Shown here: one piece after another, positions 1-12,910 of the stretch
Position numbering within the stretch: the first letter of the stretch is position 1
Layout of the letters: each line of letters begins with the position of its first letter
Source of the DNA: Caprella mutica
Lineage: Eukaryota; Arthropoda; Malacostraca; Amphipoda; Caprellidae
Length of the DNA: 64,000 bases
Direction: 5' to 3'
Assembly (NCBI GenBank): GCA_947561585.1
Contig: CANNZV010001869.1
Coordinates: 172,588-236,587, forward strand
Notes under the pieces: model-generated
Told to the model about the DNA's origin: nothing
Databases searched by the model: none
The model's input: only the letters and a program-made list of their open reading frames with translations
Position numbers and translations under genes: made by a program

Positions 1-675
1 ATTATTAATAATAAATAAATTAAGATTAAACCTTAAAATTTAGTGCATTTGTAGTTTAGTCTTTTGCTACCTAATTAACATTAATTTTTCAATATTTACT
101 TTATAAATTTGCATATTTATATAAATTCCTTTTCCATTTTCAGATGTAATAAATATGCAAAACAATTTTAAATCTTTGTTACAAAGAATAGAGTTTAATT
201 AGTATGATTTTAAACCTGCAATTTAGGTGTGGATAAAAAGATAATTCCAACAATACTGTAGGTACCAATATGGTCAATTTTAATAGAGTATTGCCAATAT
301 TTTTATAAATTTGCCCATATATTCTTATATCTTGAACCTCAAATTGCTTGCTTATTGCCAATATTATTTTCATTTTGAGAAAATGTTGATCTATCAGCAA
401 GAATCATTTAGTTACCCTTCTAAAATTAAATATAATTAAAAAGCAATCTTTACTTTCCAAAAGTACTTTTTCAAAAAATAACAGATTATTTTATTAAATA
501 ATATCATTCATTACTTATTCTAATTTCTCATATGAAGAATACAGTAGAGATATCATTGATTTGATGAAGTAGATTTGGTTAAGTAATTTAGGTTAGGTAT
601 TTTCAGTTGGTTTCAGTCTTTTAATTATACGCAACAAGGCAACTTCGTTTGTACTATTTGAGAATGGGTTACCTA

Positions 676-727
676 TTTTTGAAGGTTGGTCTTGCTTTTC
701 ATAATGAAAAGTAGGGAGACCTTATAA
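676..727 (-). repeat. 50-bp dispersed module, copy 1
   Basis: Reverse-strand copy of a block whose core is CTACTTTTCATTCTGAAAAG, an interrupted palindrome (CTTTTC/GAAAAG), flanked by GGTCTCC and GACCAACC. Five further copies lie in the first 13 kb. Confidence 0.75.
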
Positions 728-2930
728 TGCAAATTTAAATATATATTAATCGAATACTGAATTACTTCATTCTTAGTTTGTTTCCCTACATACCAATGTT
801 ACGAGGTATATACATTTATTTTAATAATAGTTTATAATTAAGGGATTGAATTAAATATAAGAAATACCTTGAATCTTGCAGACAGTTAGATATCAGAAAA
901 ACAACTAACATAATGAATAATTATATATAATGTTTATTTTAATAATTTTCTTATTTCTTATAATTTCATTTTCAGATGTGAAAATACTTACCTCTTTTTT
1001 CTCTTTGCAGTCTAATAAATAATTTAGTTGAATTAGTTTGTTTTTTAACCTGCAACTTAGGCACGGGAAAGTGTAGATTCAAATGTAAAAATATCACCAA
1101 TATGATTATTATTTTGCCTCTATTAAAGAATTGAGAATAACCGCCATAAGAAAATAATTTACTTATTTCTCCAACAAATTATAAGGTATAACTGAAAATA
1201 CTCAGAAATCGTTACCTATCCATATGATTAAATTGATTTATTTGATGGTACATCAATATTGAAAATGTTCTCAGATAGAGCTGCTCTATGAGAAATATAT
1301 TTGACGTGAAAAAATAAACATTATATATTTCATGCAATAAACCACGGAGTAACCAGAATTGTCCAAATGATAATACAAATTAAATCGAAAACCTACAGAT
1401 AGCGTATATTCTAAAGAACGTTAACAAAATGTTTATTTTTCTTCCTTAATGAGTAATAGTTTATTGTAATATATAATTTATACCTCCATATTTACTTTAA
1501 AATATTATAAACATAAAGATATTTATCTGATATTTATGTGAATAGAACAACCGGTGACAAAGTCTTCTGAAAAGCTAGTACTATTTATCACTAGATGGCA
1601 TTTTTCATATTAAGTCATATTCTTTAATTAATTCAATTTAAGAAAAACATCGAACAATATAATCATTAGTCTTTCCTCCGAAGGAATACATTTGGAAATT
1701 AAAAATTGTTTTCAGTTTCTTTATAACATTTGAAGGGTAACTTAATGATTTTTATTATTTGTTTCAATTGATTTTGGTGTAATAGTATATTCAAACATTA
1801 TAACAATATTGGCTATGAACAAGAAACATGAGGCAAAAGTTATAAGAATATTAGAAGAATATTTTAATTATATTGGCAATTTGGTAACAATATTGCAAAT
1901 TTTGGGTCAATTTCATTGCAATATTTAGGAAATGTGTTAGCAATAAGTGCAATGTTCTAACAATATTAGGGCAATGTTGTATCAGTATTGTGACAATGTT
2001 GTAACAACATTAGGTAGAAGCTGTTACAACATCGGAAATAATGTAACAATACTAGGACAATGTTGAAAAAATTGAAGCAACTGATGTCTAACCTCTTTTA
2101 TTTCTTTATCAAATAATATAAATATATAGATGAATGTATTCCTAAGATAATTATAATTATTAAACAGTTAGGAGTTACAACTCAAGAAAATTCACACTAA
2201 TTAACCTGTAAAAGAATGGAAATTGTAACGTAAAGGACGGACTAGTTATTACACTGCAACGTGTAATAAATGATTTAATATACAATGTATTGATATTGTT
2301 AATTTAATATACAATGCAATATAAATTAATATACAATGTTATTTTATGTAAAGAAAAACGTGTAATAAATAATAAGTAGGATTTTTATTAAACAATGTTA
2401 ATACAAAAAGAATATTTTATGAAAAACATCAAATTGACTTACAGAAAGTTATATACTATTAGAATCAAGGAATTTTTGAGATACATCTTCATGAATAAAT
2501 TAATTCATAATAAGTTGTGTTAATTGAGGCTTTCATTTTTATGGGTAATAATAATTCTCTATTGAGTAGTGATGGGAGGAGTTTGTTGTTATTAGACAAC
2601 TCTGTCAATTATCTCGTGAGTCAGACCTGTGTTTCGCTTAGTCAGCACCTTCGAGTGACCGGTGACTGTAGTTTGCTGGCTCTGACTGTACTTTGTAATT
2701 GTTAATCCCTTATGCAGCGCAATTAGCAGCGTTACTGTCATTCTTTAGTGCTTTTATTTAGGTTGTTTTTATTGTTAGTGTTGCTTTGATTTTTCACTTT
2801 TCTAATCTTTTTATTCCGTAGTTAGCTGGTAGTTTAACCTTGTTTAGTTGTGTTGCAGGAGGTTTGAGTTACAGCTGAGGCAGGAATTGTTGGTCTGTCT
2901 GGTCGACTCTGAATGTCTGCAAGTGTTCCC

Positions 2931-3060
2931 AGAGTACTGAGCGGGGAGGTTGATGACCCCTGAATGGGCACTAGGACTTTTCTCCGGTGGATCATTCCCC
3001 GCCGGACTTTTCCCCGCCCGGACTATTCCTCGCCGAACTTTTCCCAGCCGAATAGAGTAA
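2931..3060 (+). repeat. Locally GC-rich tract with repeated GGACTTTTCCCCG-like phrases
   Basis: This tract contains several imperfect repeats of GGACTTTTCCCCGCC. A related phrase (TCCGACTTTTCCCGAG) occurs at 12,168 and, inverted, at 53,720, next to a shared GTCGGTAGACCTAATT sequence. It is probably the end of a dispersed element. Confidence 0.45.
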
Positions 3061-3171
3061 TATTATTTTGGGCTATTAAACTATATTTCGATAAAACAAA
3101 CAATTTATCAATAAAAGACACATTTTATTAACAGACTTACACAATAATACAGTTTTATTTTTAACTTGATG

Positions 3172-3246
3172 GATACAGGCTCACAATATTCAACACCATT
3201 GTCAAAAATATTGATAATGGTGTTGAATTTTGTGATCCTGTATCTG
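3172..3246. repeat. Long near-perfect stem-loop
   Basis: Two arms of about 33 bases, starting GATACAGG and reaching CAACACCATT, are reverse complements with only three or four mismatches around a loop of about 7 bases. The size resembles a microRNA precursor or a tiny palindromic MITE. Nothing in the sequence decides between them. Confidence 0.7.
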
Positions 3247-4206
3247 TGCACTGGTAAGTGAGAAGTTAACCAGAGTGATTAATCGGTAGACCTAATTAAA
3301 GAATAATGTCTCAAAGAGAAGGGTGTCAAACATTAGCTAGTATGTTTAAATGTAATCAATATAATTAAAGATGTTATAATGGTGTACCTTGTCCATCTTG
3401 ATAATGATTAATATATAGAGAAGAAAAGAAGATTTTTTTTAAATATCCATCTAGTGATAAATAGTACTAGCTTTTTCAGAAATGTTTGTAACGGGTCGCA
3501 TTGTTTTTACTCCCATAAACTTTACGCAAAAACTGGTATAGTATAGTAATATTCGTATATTTATATTAGTAATTAGATCATGTATTTTTATTGAATATCG
3601 CTTGTTTGTAAAGATGAGTCAACAATTTGTTGTCATTTGAGAATATATGCGCCATCTTTTGGATATTCGGTCAAACTTATTATTTAAAAACTATATATAT
3701 TTAAACGCTGTGATGCATAACATATTCTATAACATTGTCATTCAATCTTGTTAGTTGATGGTTCTGATATTAATAATCAAAAAATGAATATTAAATAAAA
3801 CAAACCATAATTTAAACTCATTTGCGTTAAAATTAAACCGAATAAATATTTCATCGTACGATAATTACGAAACAAAATAAGAAATGAATTTAAAACTTCA
3901 AATTGAAAAAGAAAACTAGTAAATAGCTCAATCTCCATAACAATTATAACTTAGTTTTACTTCAAAAAATCGACAATTAATTATCAATACGATAGTACAA
4001 ATTAACGCTGTGGATAAAAAAATAAAGAGGTTTCATAAGCGATAAGTGTCAATAAGATGTAACACATAAATATGTACTAGATTTAATTCGAGATATATCT
4101 TTGATTTCAACCAATGTCTCGATTATAAATAGTTTTCGATGGAAGTTAAAATGCCTCTATCCTTTGGTATACTATAAATATTTAATAATATATTTCAATT
4201 CATAGT

Positions 4207-4258
4207 GTAAGGTCTCCCTACTTTTCATTCTGAAAAGCAAGACCAACCCTCAAAAATT
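4207..4258 (+). repeat. 50-bp dispersed module, copy 2
   Basis: Same core palindrome, with intact GGTCTCC and GACCAACC flanks. It is followed about 300 bp later by the GGGTAACT block. Confidence 0.75.
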
Positions 4259-5218
4259 GATACCGTAAAATAGCTAATTACAGGCATCCCATATATGTCC
4301 AATGCAGTAAAAGATGAAACTACCTTACAACTCCTATATTCTATTATTATATCAATTCCATGTAAACAAATAAATATTATTCATACTATTTTCTTGACAT
4401 GAATTTAATTAAATTGATACAAAATAATATAATGTCACAAAATCATCTCTTTATTATTTAAAAAAGTGTATTTAGAAAGCAAAGATTGTCTTTTGTTACC
4501 TAATTAATTTGAAGGGTAACTGCATGATTATTATTCCTTGCAACAATGCTCACAGGGGCAACATTATCACAATAATATTAGAATATTTGCAATGCTCTAG
4601 CAGTATGCTGGCAAAGTTATAAGAATAATTGGACTATGTTTCACCAATATTGGGAGTTCAGTAAAATATGCAAAAAAATCTATTAATTCGTGGTAAACCA
4701 AAGTTGAATATTCGGAATGTAATACATTATTAAAATTAATGAAATTTCAAGATAAATACTGGAAATTGAATAAATATATATATCGAATTGTGTTAATTTT
4801 GGTTACAATTTTGAAAGGGTGAATAATTGGGAAATTTGATCAATCAACGAAAAGATTTTACTAAATTTGTGTATAATGGTATTTCTAGTGATAAATTCTA
4901 CTAGCTTCTGCAGAAGTCAATGTGTAGCCTTTTGGTTGTATTCCTATAAGCATCACGCAAAGCATATTTAAATAACTATTTGTAATACATACAAATATAC
5001 GTTCAAAAACTATCTAACAGTTAGTATGGTTATATATTTGTCAATTAATTATAGCTTAATTATCTATGAACAGGAAACTATATTTATAAATTGTTGATGA
5101 AAATGTAACGACATCTGTCAGGCTCTGAATTAAATTTAAGTTATAGTAAACATTATGGTAATATATATTTAAGTTATAGTATTTAAGTTATAGTAATATA
5201 TATTTCATTTCGTATATG

Positions 5219-5266
5219 TGGTTTCCCTACTTTTCATTATGAAAAGCAATACCAACCTTAAAAAAT
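5219..5266 (+). repeat. 50-bp dispersed module, copy 3
   Basis: Same core, with small changes in both flanks (GGTTTCC and TACCAACC). Confidence 0.7.
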
Positions 5267-6349
5267 AAATAACAAGTTTGAGAACGCAAGAAATTTTCTT
5301 CGCACTTCACTTGACAAAATGAAATTAACTTCAAATTACTAACCATATTAACTATACCAGGTTCTCGTTAGCATATCAATAATTTTTATTCTATTTTCTA
5401 TGTGTGAATAATTATTTCATATAGAATATGATATCGTACGATGAATTTATGAGTTTTCTGTTTAAAATTGAACTTTAGGAAAGTAAATATGGCTTTTAGT
5501 TACCATTTTAAATGAAAAGGTTACATTTATAGTTAGTTACATTTTTACAATTTAAAATTAAATTATTTTTATTTATTAGTTTTAAGTTGAATTGAATTGG
5601 TTTCGAATTAATTCCAAGTAATGATCTCATAATCAATAACTATTTACTATAATTTTTGAAAGTATTTATTTTGAAGTACAACCTGAGGCTTCGGCTAAGA
5701 AAAAAACTACAGAAATATCGGATCGCTTTACTTTTATGGTACGATAAATGTTGATATATTTTTCTATCTGAAATTCTTGTATGTCTGTTTTAATTATACT
5801 AAATTATTAAGTTAAATATTAATATATTGGTTAGTGTGGTAAAGACTCTCAGGAATTGCTATATATTCTTACATACCTTGTACTTAACCGAATTTTTCAC
5901 AGTATTAAAATTTAAAACGTGGATGAGTCCACACACCAAATTGAATAGAGTAACGATAACTTCTAGAACGTTGAAAAACATGGAAACTATATGAAAATAA
6001 TATCAAACTATATATATTATGCTATGTAACCATGCTAATCATTATCTCAATTATATCTTCAGTCCTTTTGGTTCTACAAATACTATAAGTCAATGAAAAG
6101 AGCACGTTAATAAATATCTAATTATCGATAAATATTCATAAGTAATTTTAAAAATTAAACAATGAATTATTTTCATTATAGAAAAATTAACGCTCCTCGC
6201 AAGATATAGAGTACTGTATAAATTTGTTATGCAATAACTGTCAAAAAGATTAAACTTTTTTATGCACTAAAATAATTTCTAAATATCTCTATTATTTCAA
6301 CCAATTCCTTGAAATACATATTATTTAATAATATTCTCTATTCGTATCA

Positions 6350-6399
6350 TAAGGTCTCCCTACTTTTCTCCTGAACAGCAAGACCAACCTTCAAAAATA
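6350..6399 (+). repeat. 50-bp dispersed module, copy 4
   Basis: Same block, but the palindrome core is altered to CTTTTCTCCTGAACAG. The GGGTAACT block follows about 250 bp downstream. Confidence 0.7.
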
Positions 6400-7850
6400 G
6401 ATAAGAGAGACTATATACGTTAATATTACTTAATACAGTTAAAAAAATGAAATTTACTTTTATTTACTAATCTTAATTATTGATCCAGATGCACGAAAAG
6501 GTTGAATAAATTAAATAATGAATAATATTGTACAATAAAATCATATGTTTCTTATTTAAATAATTTCTTTTGAAATGAGAGATTGTTTAAATTGAATTTA
6601 TAAGTTTTAGGGGTAACTGCCTAATTTTTTACCTTGTAGCAATGATTTTTGGGGCAACATTATTCCATTATGATATTAATATTTGTATTGATCAACTAAA
6701 TTGAGAGTAAATTTATTAGAATATTAGACAGCATTGTAACAATATCGTCAATTGTGTACCGATATTGGCGATATTGTAACAATATTGGTGATAGAGATAT
6801 ATTTCGCTCTATTACGGAACTTTCTCGTTCCATAGTTGCAGATTTTAAAGCATACTGATCTAACTAAATAATTGATTAGAGAGCAGAGATAATACAGTTA
6901 CGTATTTTTACCTCTGAAAATGAAAATGAAATATTTAGAAATATTAAAATTATATAAATAAACATAAATTGTAATTATTAATTAGGTAGCCGTAAACTAA
7001 ACAATAGTAGAAGTCCTTTATAGTAAACTTACCTCTATAGTGAACTTCTGTACAGTGAACTTACATCAATATTGAACATATTTAGTTCAGTCTGCCACTA
7101 ATTATTTTTCTATGAATATCAATAAAGTAAATTAGTTCTATTTCATGAAAGAGGAGTTCTACCGGTGCAATTTCTTTATAAAAAAGTCACGTGTAGTGAA
7201 CCATCATAATTCTTAGAGTTCTGAGAAATGAAAATCCCTGAATAATGAACATATTTTAAGGAGGAAGAAAATATTTTGTAAAATCTACTATGGAAAGACC
7301 AGTTTCATGGCAGTGAACTAGTATAGAAGAGCCTATGTACAGACAAACTAAATTAAAAAAATAAACATCAATTTTTCTAGTTTTGATGTACGAAAAAAGA
7401 CAATATAACCTAATTAATAGATTTTTGCTAGTGTCAAATGGAAAAACTACATCGAAACTAAACTTCAATCGTTACGTAAACGAAATTTAATTAATTTATG
7501 CTATATTTATAAATATGTGTGTAATGATCCAGCAATATTAAGAAAATGTTTTAACTCTATTGTTACAATGTTGTAGGAATATTGGGGCAATGATTTCTGA
7601 AATTTGACACTGAAAAACAAATTAACGCTTCTGATAAGATATAAAAACTACATAAATATTTAACGCAATAACTGTCAACAATTTTTTTTAATGCTAGAAT
7701 TATTTCAAGGAATTTCTTTAATGTCAACCAATTCCTTGATTATATAAATAATTCGACTTAAATTAAAATGCTTCGTAAATTAGTATTTAGGAAATAAAAT
7801 AAAATGGCAGTAATGGGGTATATGATTAATATATATTTCAATTTGTATTG

Positions 7851-7900
7851 TAAGGTTTCCCTACTTTTCATTCTGAAAAGCAAGACCAACCCTCAAAAAT
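7851..7900 (+). repeat. 50-bp dispersed module, copy 5
   Basis: Nearly identical to copy 2. The GGGTAACT block follows about 290 bp downstream, just before the 35-bp minisatellite. Confidence 0.75.
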
Positions 7901-8319
7901 AACTATTCGACATTGTTAGCAATGAAACAGACGTACATCTTTAAATTTTTCTTAAAATAATTTAACAATTCCTAACGTAATTACCATAGCAGATTCACAT
8001 CGTTAAAATAGTATTGATATCATTTTCTTAATACGAATAATGATTTCTAATAACAATTAATATCGTACAATCGAATAATTAGTTTCTCATTTTTAAAAGA
8101 ATTTTTGGGAATTGCAGACTATTTTCGTTACTTATTTTAATTTGAAGGGTAACTATATTTATTATTGCAATAGTTACCGTTAAGCTTCTCTAGCAATATC
8201 AGAGCAATGTTGTATCAGTATTGGAACATTTCGTAAGTGTTTGATTTTCTGTTTTTTAGCGACTATTTATCATTTTATATAATATTTATAACCCTCTTCC
8301 AATAAAGTCGAACTTTGGC

Positions 8320-9598
8320 AATTGCACTGGTGTGATTGCACTGGTGTGATTGCACTGGTGTGATTGCACTGGTGTGATTGCACTGGTGTGATTGCACTGG
8401 TGTGATTGTACTGGTGTGATTGCACTGGTGTGATTGCACTGGTGTGATTGCACTGGTGTTATTGTACTGGTGTGATTGCACTGGTGTGATTGCACTGGTG
8501 TGATTGCACTGGTGTGATTGTACTGGTGTGATTGCACTGGTGTGATTGTACTGGTATGATTGCACTGGTGTGATTGCACTGGTGTGATTGCACTGGTGTG
8601 ATTGCACTGGTGTGATTGCACTGGTGTGATTGCACTGGTGTGATTGCACTGGTGTGACTGTACTGGTGTGATTGTACTGGTGTGATTTGCAATTGTACTG
8701 GTGTAATTGTAAAGGTGTGATTGGCAATTGTACTGGTGTAATTGTGCTGGTGTGTTTGACAATTGTACTGGTGTAATTGTGCTGGTGTGTTTGGCAATTG
8801 TACTGGTGTGATTGTACTGGTATGATTTGCAATTGTACTGGTGTAATTGTAAAGGTGTGATTAGCAATTGTACTGATGTAATTGTACTGGTGTGTTTGGC
8901 AATTGTACTGGTGTAATTGTGCTGGTGTGTTTGGCAATTGTACTGGTGTAATTGTAAAGGTGTGATTGGAAATTGTACTGGTGTGATTGTACTGGTGTGT
9001 TTGGCAATTGTACTGGTGTAATTGTAAAGGTGTGATTGGCAATTGTACTGGTGTAATTGTGCTGGTGTGTTTGGCAATTGTACTGGTGTAATTGTGCTGG
9101 TGTGTTTGGCAATTGTACTGGTGTAATTGTACTGGTGTGATTGGCAATTGTACTGGTGTGATTGTACTGGTGTGTTTGGCAATTGTACTGGTGTAATTGT
9201 AAAGGTGTGATTGGCAATTGTACTGGTGTAATTGTGCTGGTGTGTTTGGCAATTGTACTGGTGTAATTGTGCTGGTGTGTTTGGCAATTGTACTGGTGTA
9301 ATTGTGCTGGTGTGTTTGGCAATTGTACTGGTGTAATTGTAAAGGTGTGATTGGCAATTGTACTGGTGTAATTGTGCTGGTGTGTTTGGCAATTGTACTG
9401 GTGTAATTGTGCTGGTGTGTTTGGCAATTGTACTGGTGTAATTGTAAAGGTGTGATTGGCAATTGTACTGGTGTAATTGTAAAGGTGTGATTGGCAATTG
9501 TACTGATGTAATTGTACTGGTGTGATTGGCAATTGTACTGGTGTAATTGTACTGGTGTGATTGGCAATTGTACTGGTGTGATTGGCAATTGTACTGAT
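8320..9598. repeat. 35-bp / 14-bp composite minisatellite (array 1)
   Basis: 8,320-8,688 is about 26 copies of a 14-bp unit (GCACTGGTGTGATT). 8,689-9,598 is about 26 copies of a 35-bp unit that joins two 14-bp-like halves with a GGCAATT spacer. The unit has no stop codon on the minus strand, so all three reverse frames stay open for over 1 kb and encode His/Gln/Thr/Tyr-rich repeats. I read these frames as by-products of the repeat. Confidence 0.95.
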
Positions 9599-10463
9599 AA
9601 AAAATACAACTAAACCTGGAATAATGCATAATCTCTTCAATATGATTCCAGCGAGGCGTTTATTCAGAAATAGATTGAATGACTCTAGAAAAATTCCTAA
9701 CAATCAGATAAAAAAACAGCGTAACAAGATCACAATTCATCACTTCAACAAGATAAAACTTTAACTAAACGAATAGTGTGATACAGCAGTTCAGAGAACG
9801 AGGTGTAACATATATCACTCTACAACCAGCATCACCTTCCAAGTGAAAATACTCGAAAACCAAAATTAAAGAAATGAAGAGCGACACAAAATGGGTCACA
9901 AAAATAAAGGAATTCAATCATTTAAATTACTAACCAATATAGAATAATCTAAATCAACAATGTTATATTCTGAAAAACAGAAGGAATGGAAAACCAGAAA
10001 ATTCGGAAAACCAAAATAATATCTGGAAAATCGAAAAATTAGAAAAAAATGGAAAGTATAAGGAAAGTCCCCGCAAAAATCAAGAGAAACTGAGAATCTC
10101 CACTTTTATGTTCCGAGAAAAAAGGTTGGACCGTAAAAGTAAATTAAAAAAAAGTTCAGACCGTAAAAGTATACATTAAGATTTCTAATAACGAATTATG
10201 AAGTCATATCAGAAAACCAAAATTCGAAAAAAATTCATAAATTTTTTAAACAATCAGGCTTGTAAACATGATACCACAGATACTAGGTTAAGCAATACAA
10301 GGTTCTCTAGATATCAAATTTATTCTTCTTCAATATTCAAGATGGAATATTCTTCATTGGAAATGTTATTCTTTGATAATTCATAAATATTTATTAATAT
10401 TAATATTTTAAATTGATTATATTTATTTCTTTTTTTATTTAAAAAAAATTCAGATCGTAAAAG
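9599..10463. other. Spacer without recognisable genes
   Basis: AT-rich sequence between the two arrays of the same minisatellite family. Short AAAACCAGAAAA-like phrases recur near 9,990-10,060 and 10,200. No coding signal was seen. Confidence 0.6.
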
Positions 10464-10741
10464 TGGTGTGTTTGGCAATTGTACTGGTGTAATTGTACTG
10501 GTGTGATTGGCAATTGTACTGGTGTAATTGTGCTGGTGTGTTTGGCAATTGTACTGGTGTAATTTTGCTGGTGCAATTGGCAATTGTACTGGTGTAATTG
10601 TACTGGTGTGATTGGCAATTGTACTGGTGTAATTTTGCTGGTGCAATTGGCAATTGTACTGGTGTAATTGTACTGGTGTGATTGGCAATTGTACTGGTGT
10701 AATTGTACTGGTGTGATTGGCAATTGTACTGGTGTAATTGT
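10464..10741. repeat. 35-bp minisatellite (array 2)
   Basis: About eight copies of the same 35-bp unit as the 8.7-9.6 kb array, in the same orientation, including a sub-type with TTTTGCTGGTGCAATT. Confidence 0.93.
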
Positions 10742-11544
10742 ATGAAATATAGAGTATGAAAAGTAATACTTGTGGGTCACATCTGTGCGTTCGTATAATG
10801 AACAAATTTTCCTAATTAAATATAAAGCAATCAATAATCCATCATTCGTATAGGCATTAAATATTTAACTGGTTAATCGTGCCAGAATATAACGCTGGAA
10901 TGGCAACACCAACCTCTGGCAAAACTGCTAAATTCACTTTCTTTAATCTATCAACAGAAACACTAAAGTTTAGATTTTAATATTTGATACAAAAATAAAT
11001 TTTGTTAGGTGAACCGAATTTATATTATATATTATTATTTATGTGAGTTTTGAACTTATGATTTTTTTTTCTTGTGTGTGTGGTTTCAGTTTCAAGCTAG
11101 TTAATGTACCGCTAATTACCTGCTTAACTATAACTTTATGTTCAAAATTTAGTTGGAACGCATTAATTTTAAACATTATTTTGTAATACATAGTTTCAAT
11201 AGAGATAAGTAAACAGTTACTGAAAGTTTCAGCTTTGTAATTTTTCTTTCTATATTAGGAAGCAAAAGACGTAATTACTATTAAACTAAATTTAAAAGTT
11301 GAACATTAACTTAACTAATAGTACTAAACAAGGCAAGAGATAATAAAACTAAATTAAAGAAATTGTTGATGTTATTGTTGTTGTTGTGGAATAGAAAATG
11401 AACAAAAGAAACTAAACTTTACACTTCAAATCTTAGTTAAAATTTAAATCCTAGTGTTAAATAGCATTAACCTATTCCACTGACAACTAACTATAAACTA
11501 AACAGAATAAAAAAAGATACCAGGATGTAAACTCATGTTCCAGT
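10742..11544. other. Spacer without recognisable genes
   Basis: AT-rich, with a short TTG-rich microsatellite at about 11,365-11,390. No gene or element was recognised. Confidence 0.55.
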
Positions 11545-12206
11545 AATTCATGCCACGCTGTAATATAAATTTCATACTTCTAAAAACTTAATAGAATTCA
11601 TTCAGTTACTCTATTATCTGTATGATATTATTTAACCAATAACTTTAAATATTTTTTATGTATGATATAATGTAAATAAATTGATAAATAAAATCAACTG
11701 CAACCAATGAGAGGAAATGTGTTTCGTTTCGTGACTGTTCGACTATCCATTCATTTCAGATTCATTGCTACAATTACTAAGTTTTCATGAAATAAAAAGT
11801 TAGTTAGTTATCCATTTAATTTCAAAATCCATTATATTATCATCAGCATCACTAATATTGTTACTTTTATAAATTATTTATTATTATTACATTTAATTAG
11901 GATTGTTACCCTTCAAATTTAGAACATTCAATGAGAATAATTGAAATATATATTAGATAAATTCATTACATCTGAAAGAATTTTCTGTTAATGTTTGTAA
12001 ATTTAAAATAAAGAACATCTGTTCATCGACTAAATACATTTATATATTCCTTTTTTACACACTTAGTAAATTTTTATCAGTCAAATTGCAATATTCATCC
12101 GATTCACACTATCAGTTTTGTGACATATCAAATTCAATTAACTAACCAGTTTTTGTGCGGTCGGTCCGACTTTTCCCGAGTGATTAGTCGGTAGACCTAA
12201 TTTAAA
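11545..12206 (+). repeat. Dispersed 0.66-kb repeat, copy a
   Basis: The whole stretch matches 53,699-54,392 in inverted orientation. Shared landmarks are the AACCAATGAGAGGAAA phrase, the TTACCCTTCAAATTTAGAA phrase and the terminal TTAGTCGGTAGACCTAATT. A partial end copy is also visible at 3,265-3,300. This looks like a non-autonomous transposable element of unknown class. Confidence 0.7.
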
Positions 12207-12818
12207 ATAAAATATAAGATAAATCAGACATCAACTTAAATTTTTTGTTTAGTTAGAATAGTATATTAAGTAACATAATGTACTTTGATAATCTAATGAA
12301 TTATTTTTATATAGGAGAAAATAGGATCGAAAGGTTTTTTTCACATATATATTAAACAAAAACGTTTATTTATTTGTGTATAATAATCACAAATACTATT
12401 GCAAGTTTAGTTTTTATTCATTGATTTAATACCGCTTATTTACGAAGAAAAGTTGACTTTTTGTTATCCTTTTTCAAAATTAAAAGCCAACTGCAAGATT
12501 TTCGATCAGACTCATTTTATCATTTAAAAACACTGTGATTGATGACATAAACTATAACATGTTCATTTATATTGTTATTTATCACATTGTTAACATTTAC
12601 CCTCATAAATGTTAACAATCAAAAAATGAATACTCAACAAATATTTGTTTTCTAAATTTACTGGAACTGTTATAATGTGCACCTTTTTTCAACCAATTTA
12701 CGGGTTATAAAAATTATTCTAAGAAATTTTAATGCCTCCTTAGTAAGTATTTAGGAAAACTAAATAAAAAATATGTTATTCGTTATATGATTAATATATA
12801 TATTTCAATTAGTAATCT

Positions 12819-12869
12819 AAGGTTTCCCTACCTTTCATTCTGAAAAGTAAGACCAACCCTCAAAAATAA
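12819..12869 (+). repeat. 50-bp dispersed module, copy 6
   Basis: Same block. Here the distance to the next GGGTAACT block is about 600 bp because a TIR element (12,911-13,216) sits in between. Confidence 0.75.
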
Positions 12870-12910
12870 ATGAAATACGATAGATATTTCATTCAGTAAA
12901 GTAATTAACT

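Larger units (their letters stand above)
1..8319. other. Gene-free AT-rich region built of dispersed repeat modules
   Basis: No reading frame here looks like a protein. The sequence is very AT-rich and carries recurring non-coding modules: a conserved 50-bp block listed separately, a GGGTAACT-type block (near 1,735, 4,510, 6,605 and 8,145), and degenerate runs of phrases such as AACAATATTGG and GCAATGTTGT (1,790-2,090, 4,540-4,680, 6,620-6,800, 7,540-7,600, 8,180-8,240). The blocks occur in the same order with 250-300 bp spacing, so they look like copies of one non-autonomous repeat. 2,500-2,930 is less AT-rich and has a short open frame, but I cannot support a gene there. Confidence 0.7.

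Noticed and set aside
2517..2705. 62-codon plus-strand frame in a less AT-rich stretch
   Set aside because: No domain or convincing splice sites; the GC rise alone does not support a gene.
8275..9703. Long minus-strand frames of 280-447 codons
   Set aside because: They are translations of the 35-bp/14-bp minisatellite in all three phases, without domains, splice context or a consistent frame.
10320..10834. Minus-strand frames of 67-161 codons
   Set aside because: Same minisatellite family; low-complexity HQYNCQ-type repeats only.
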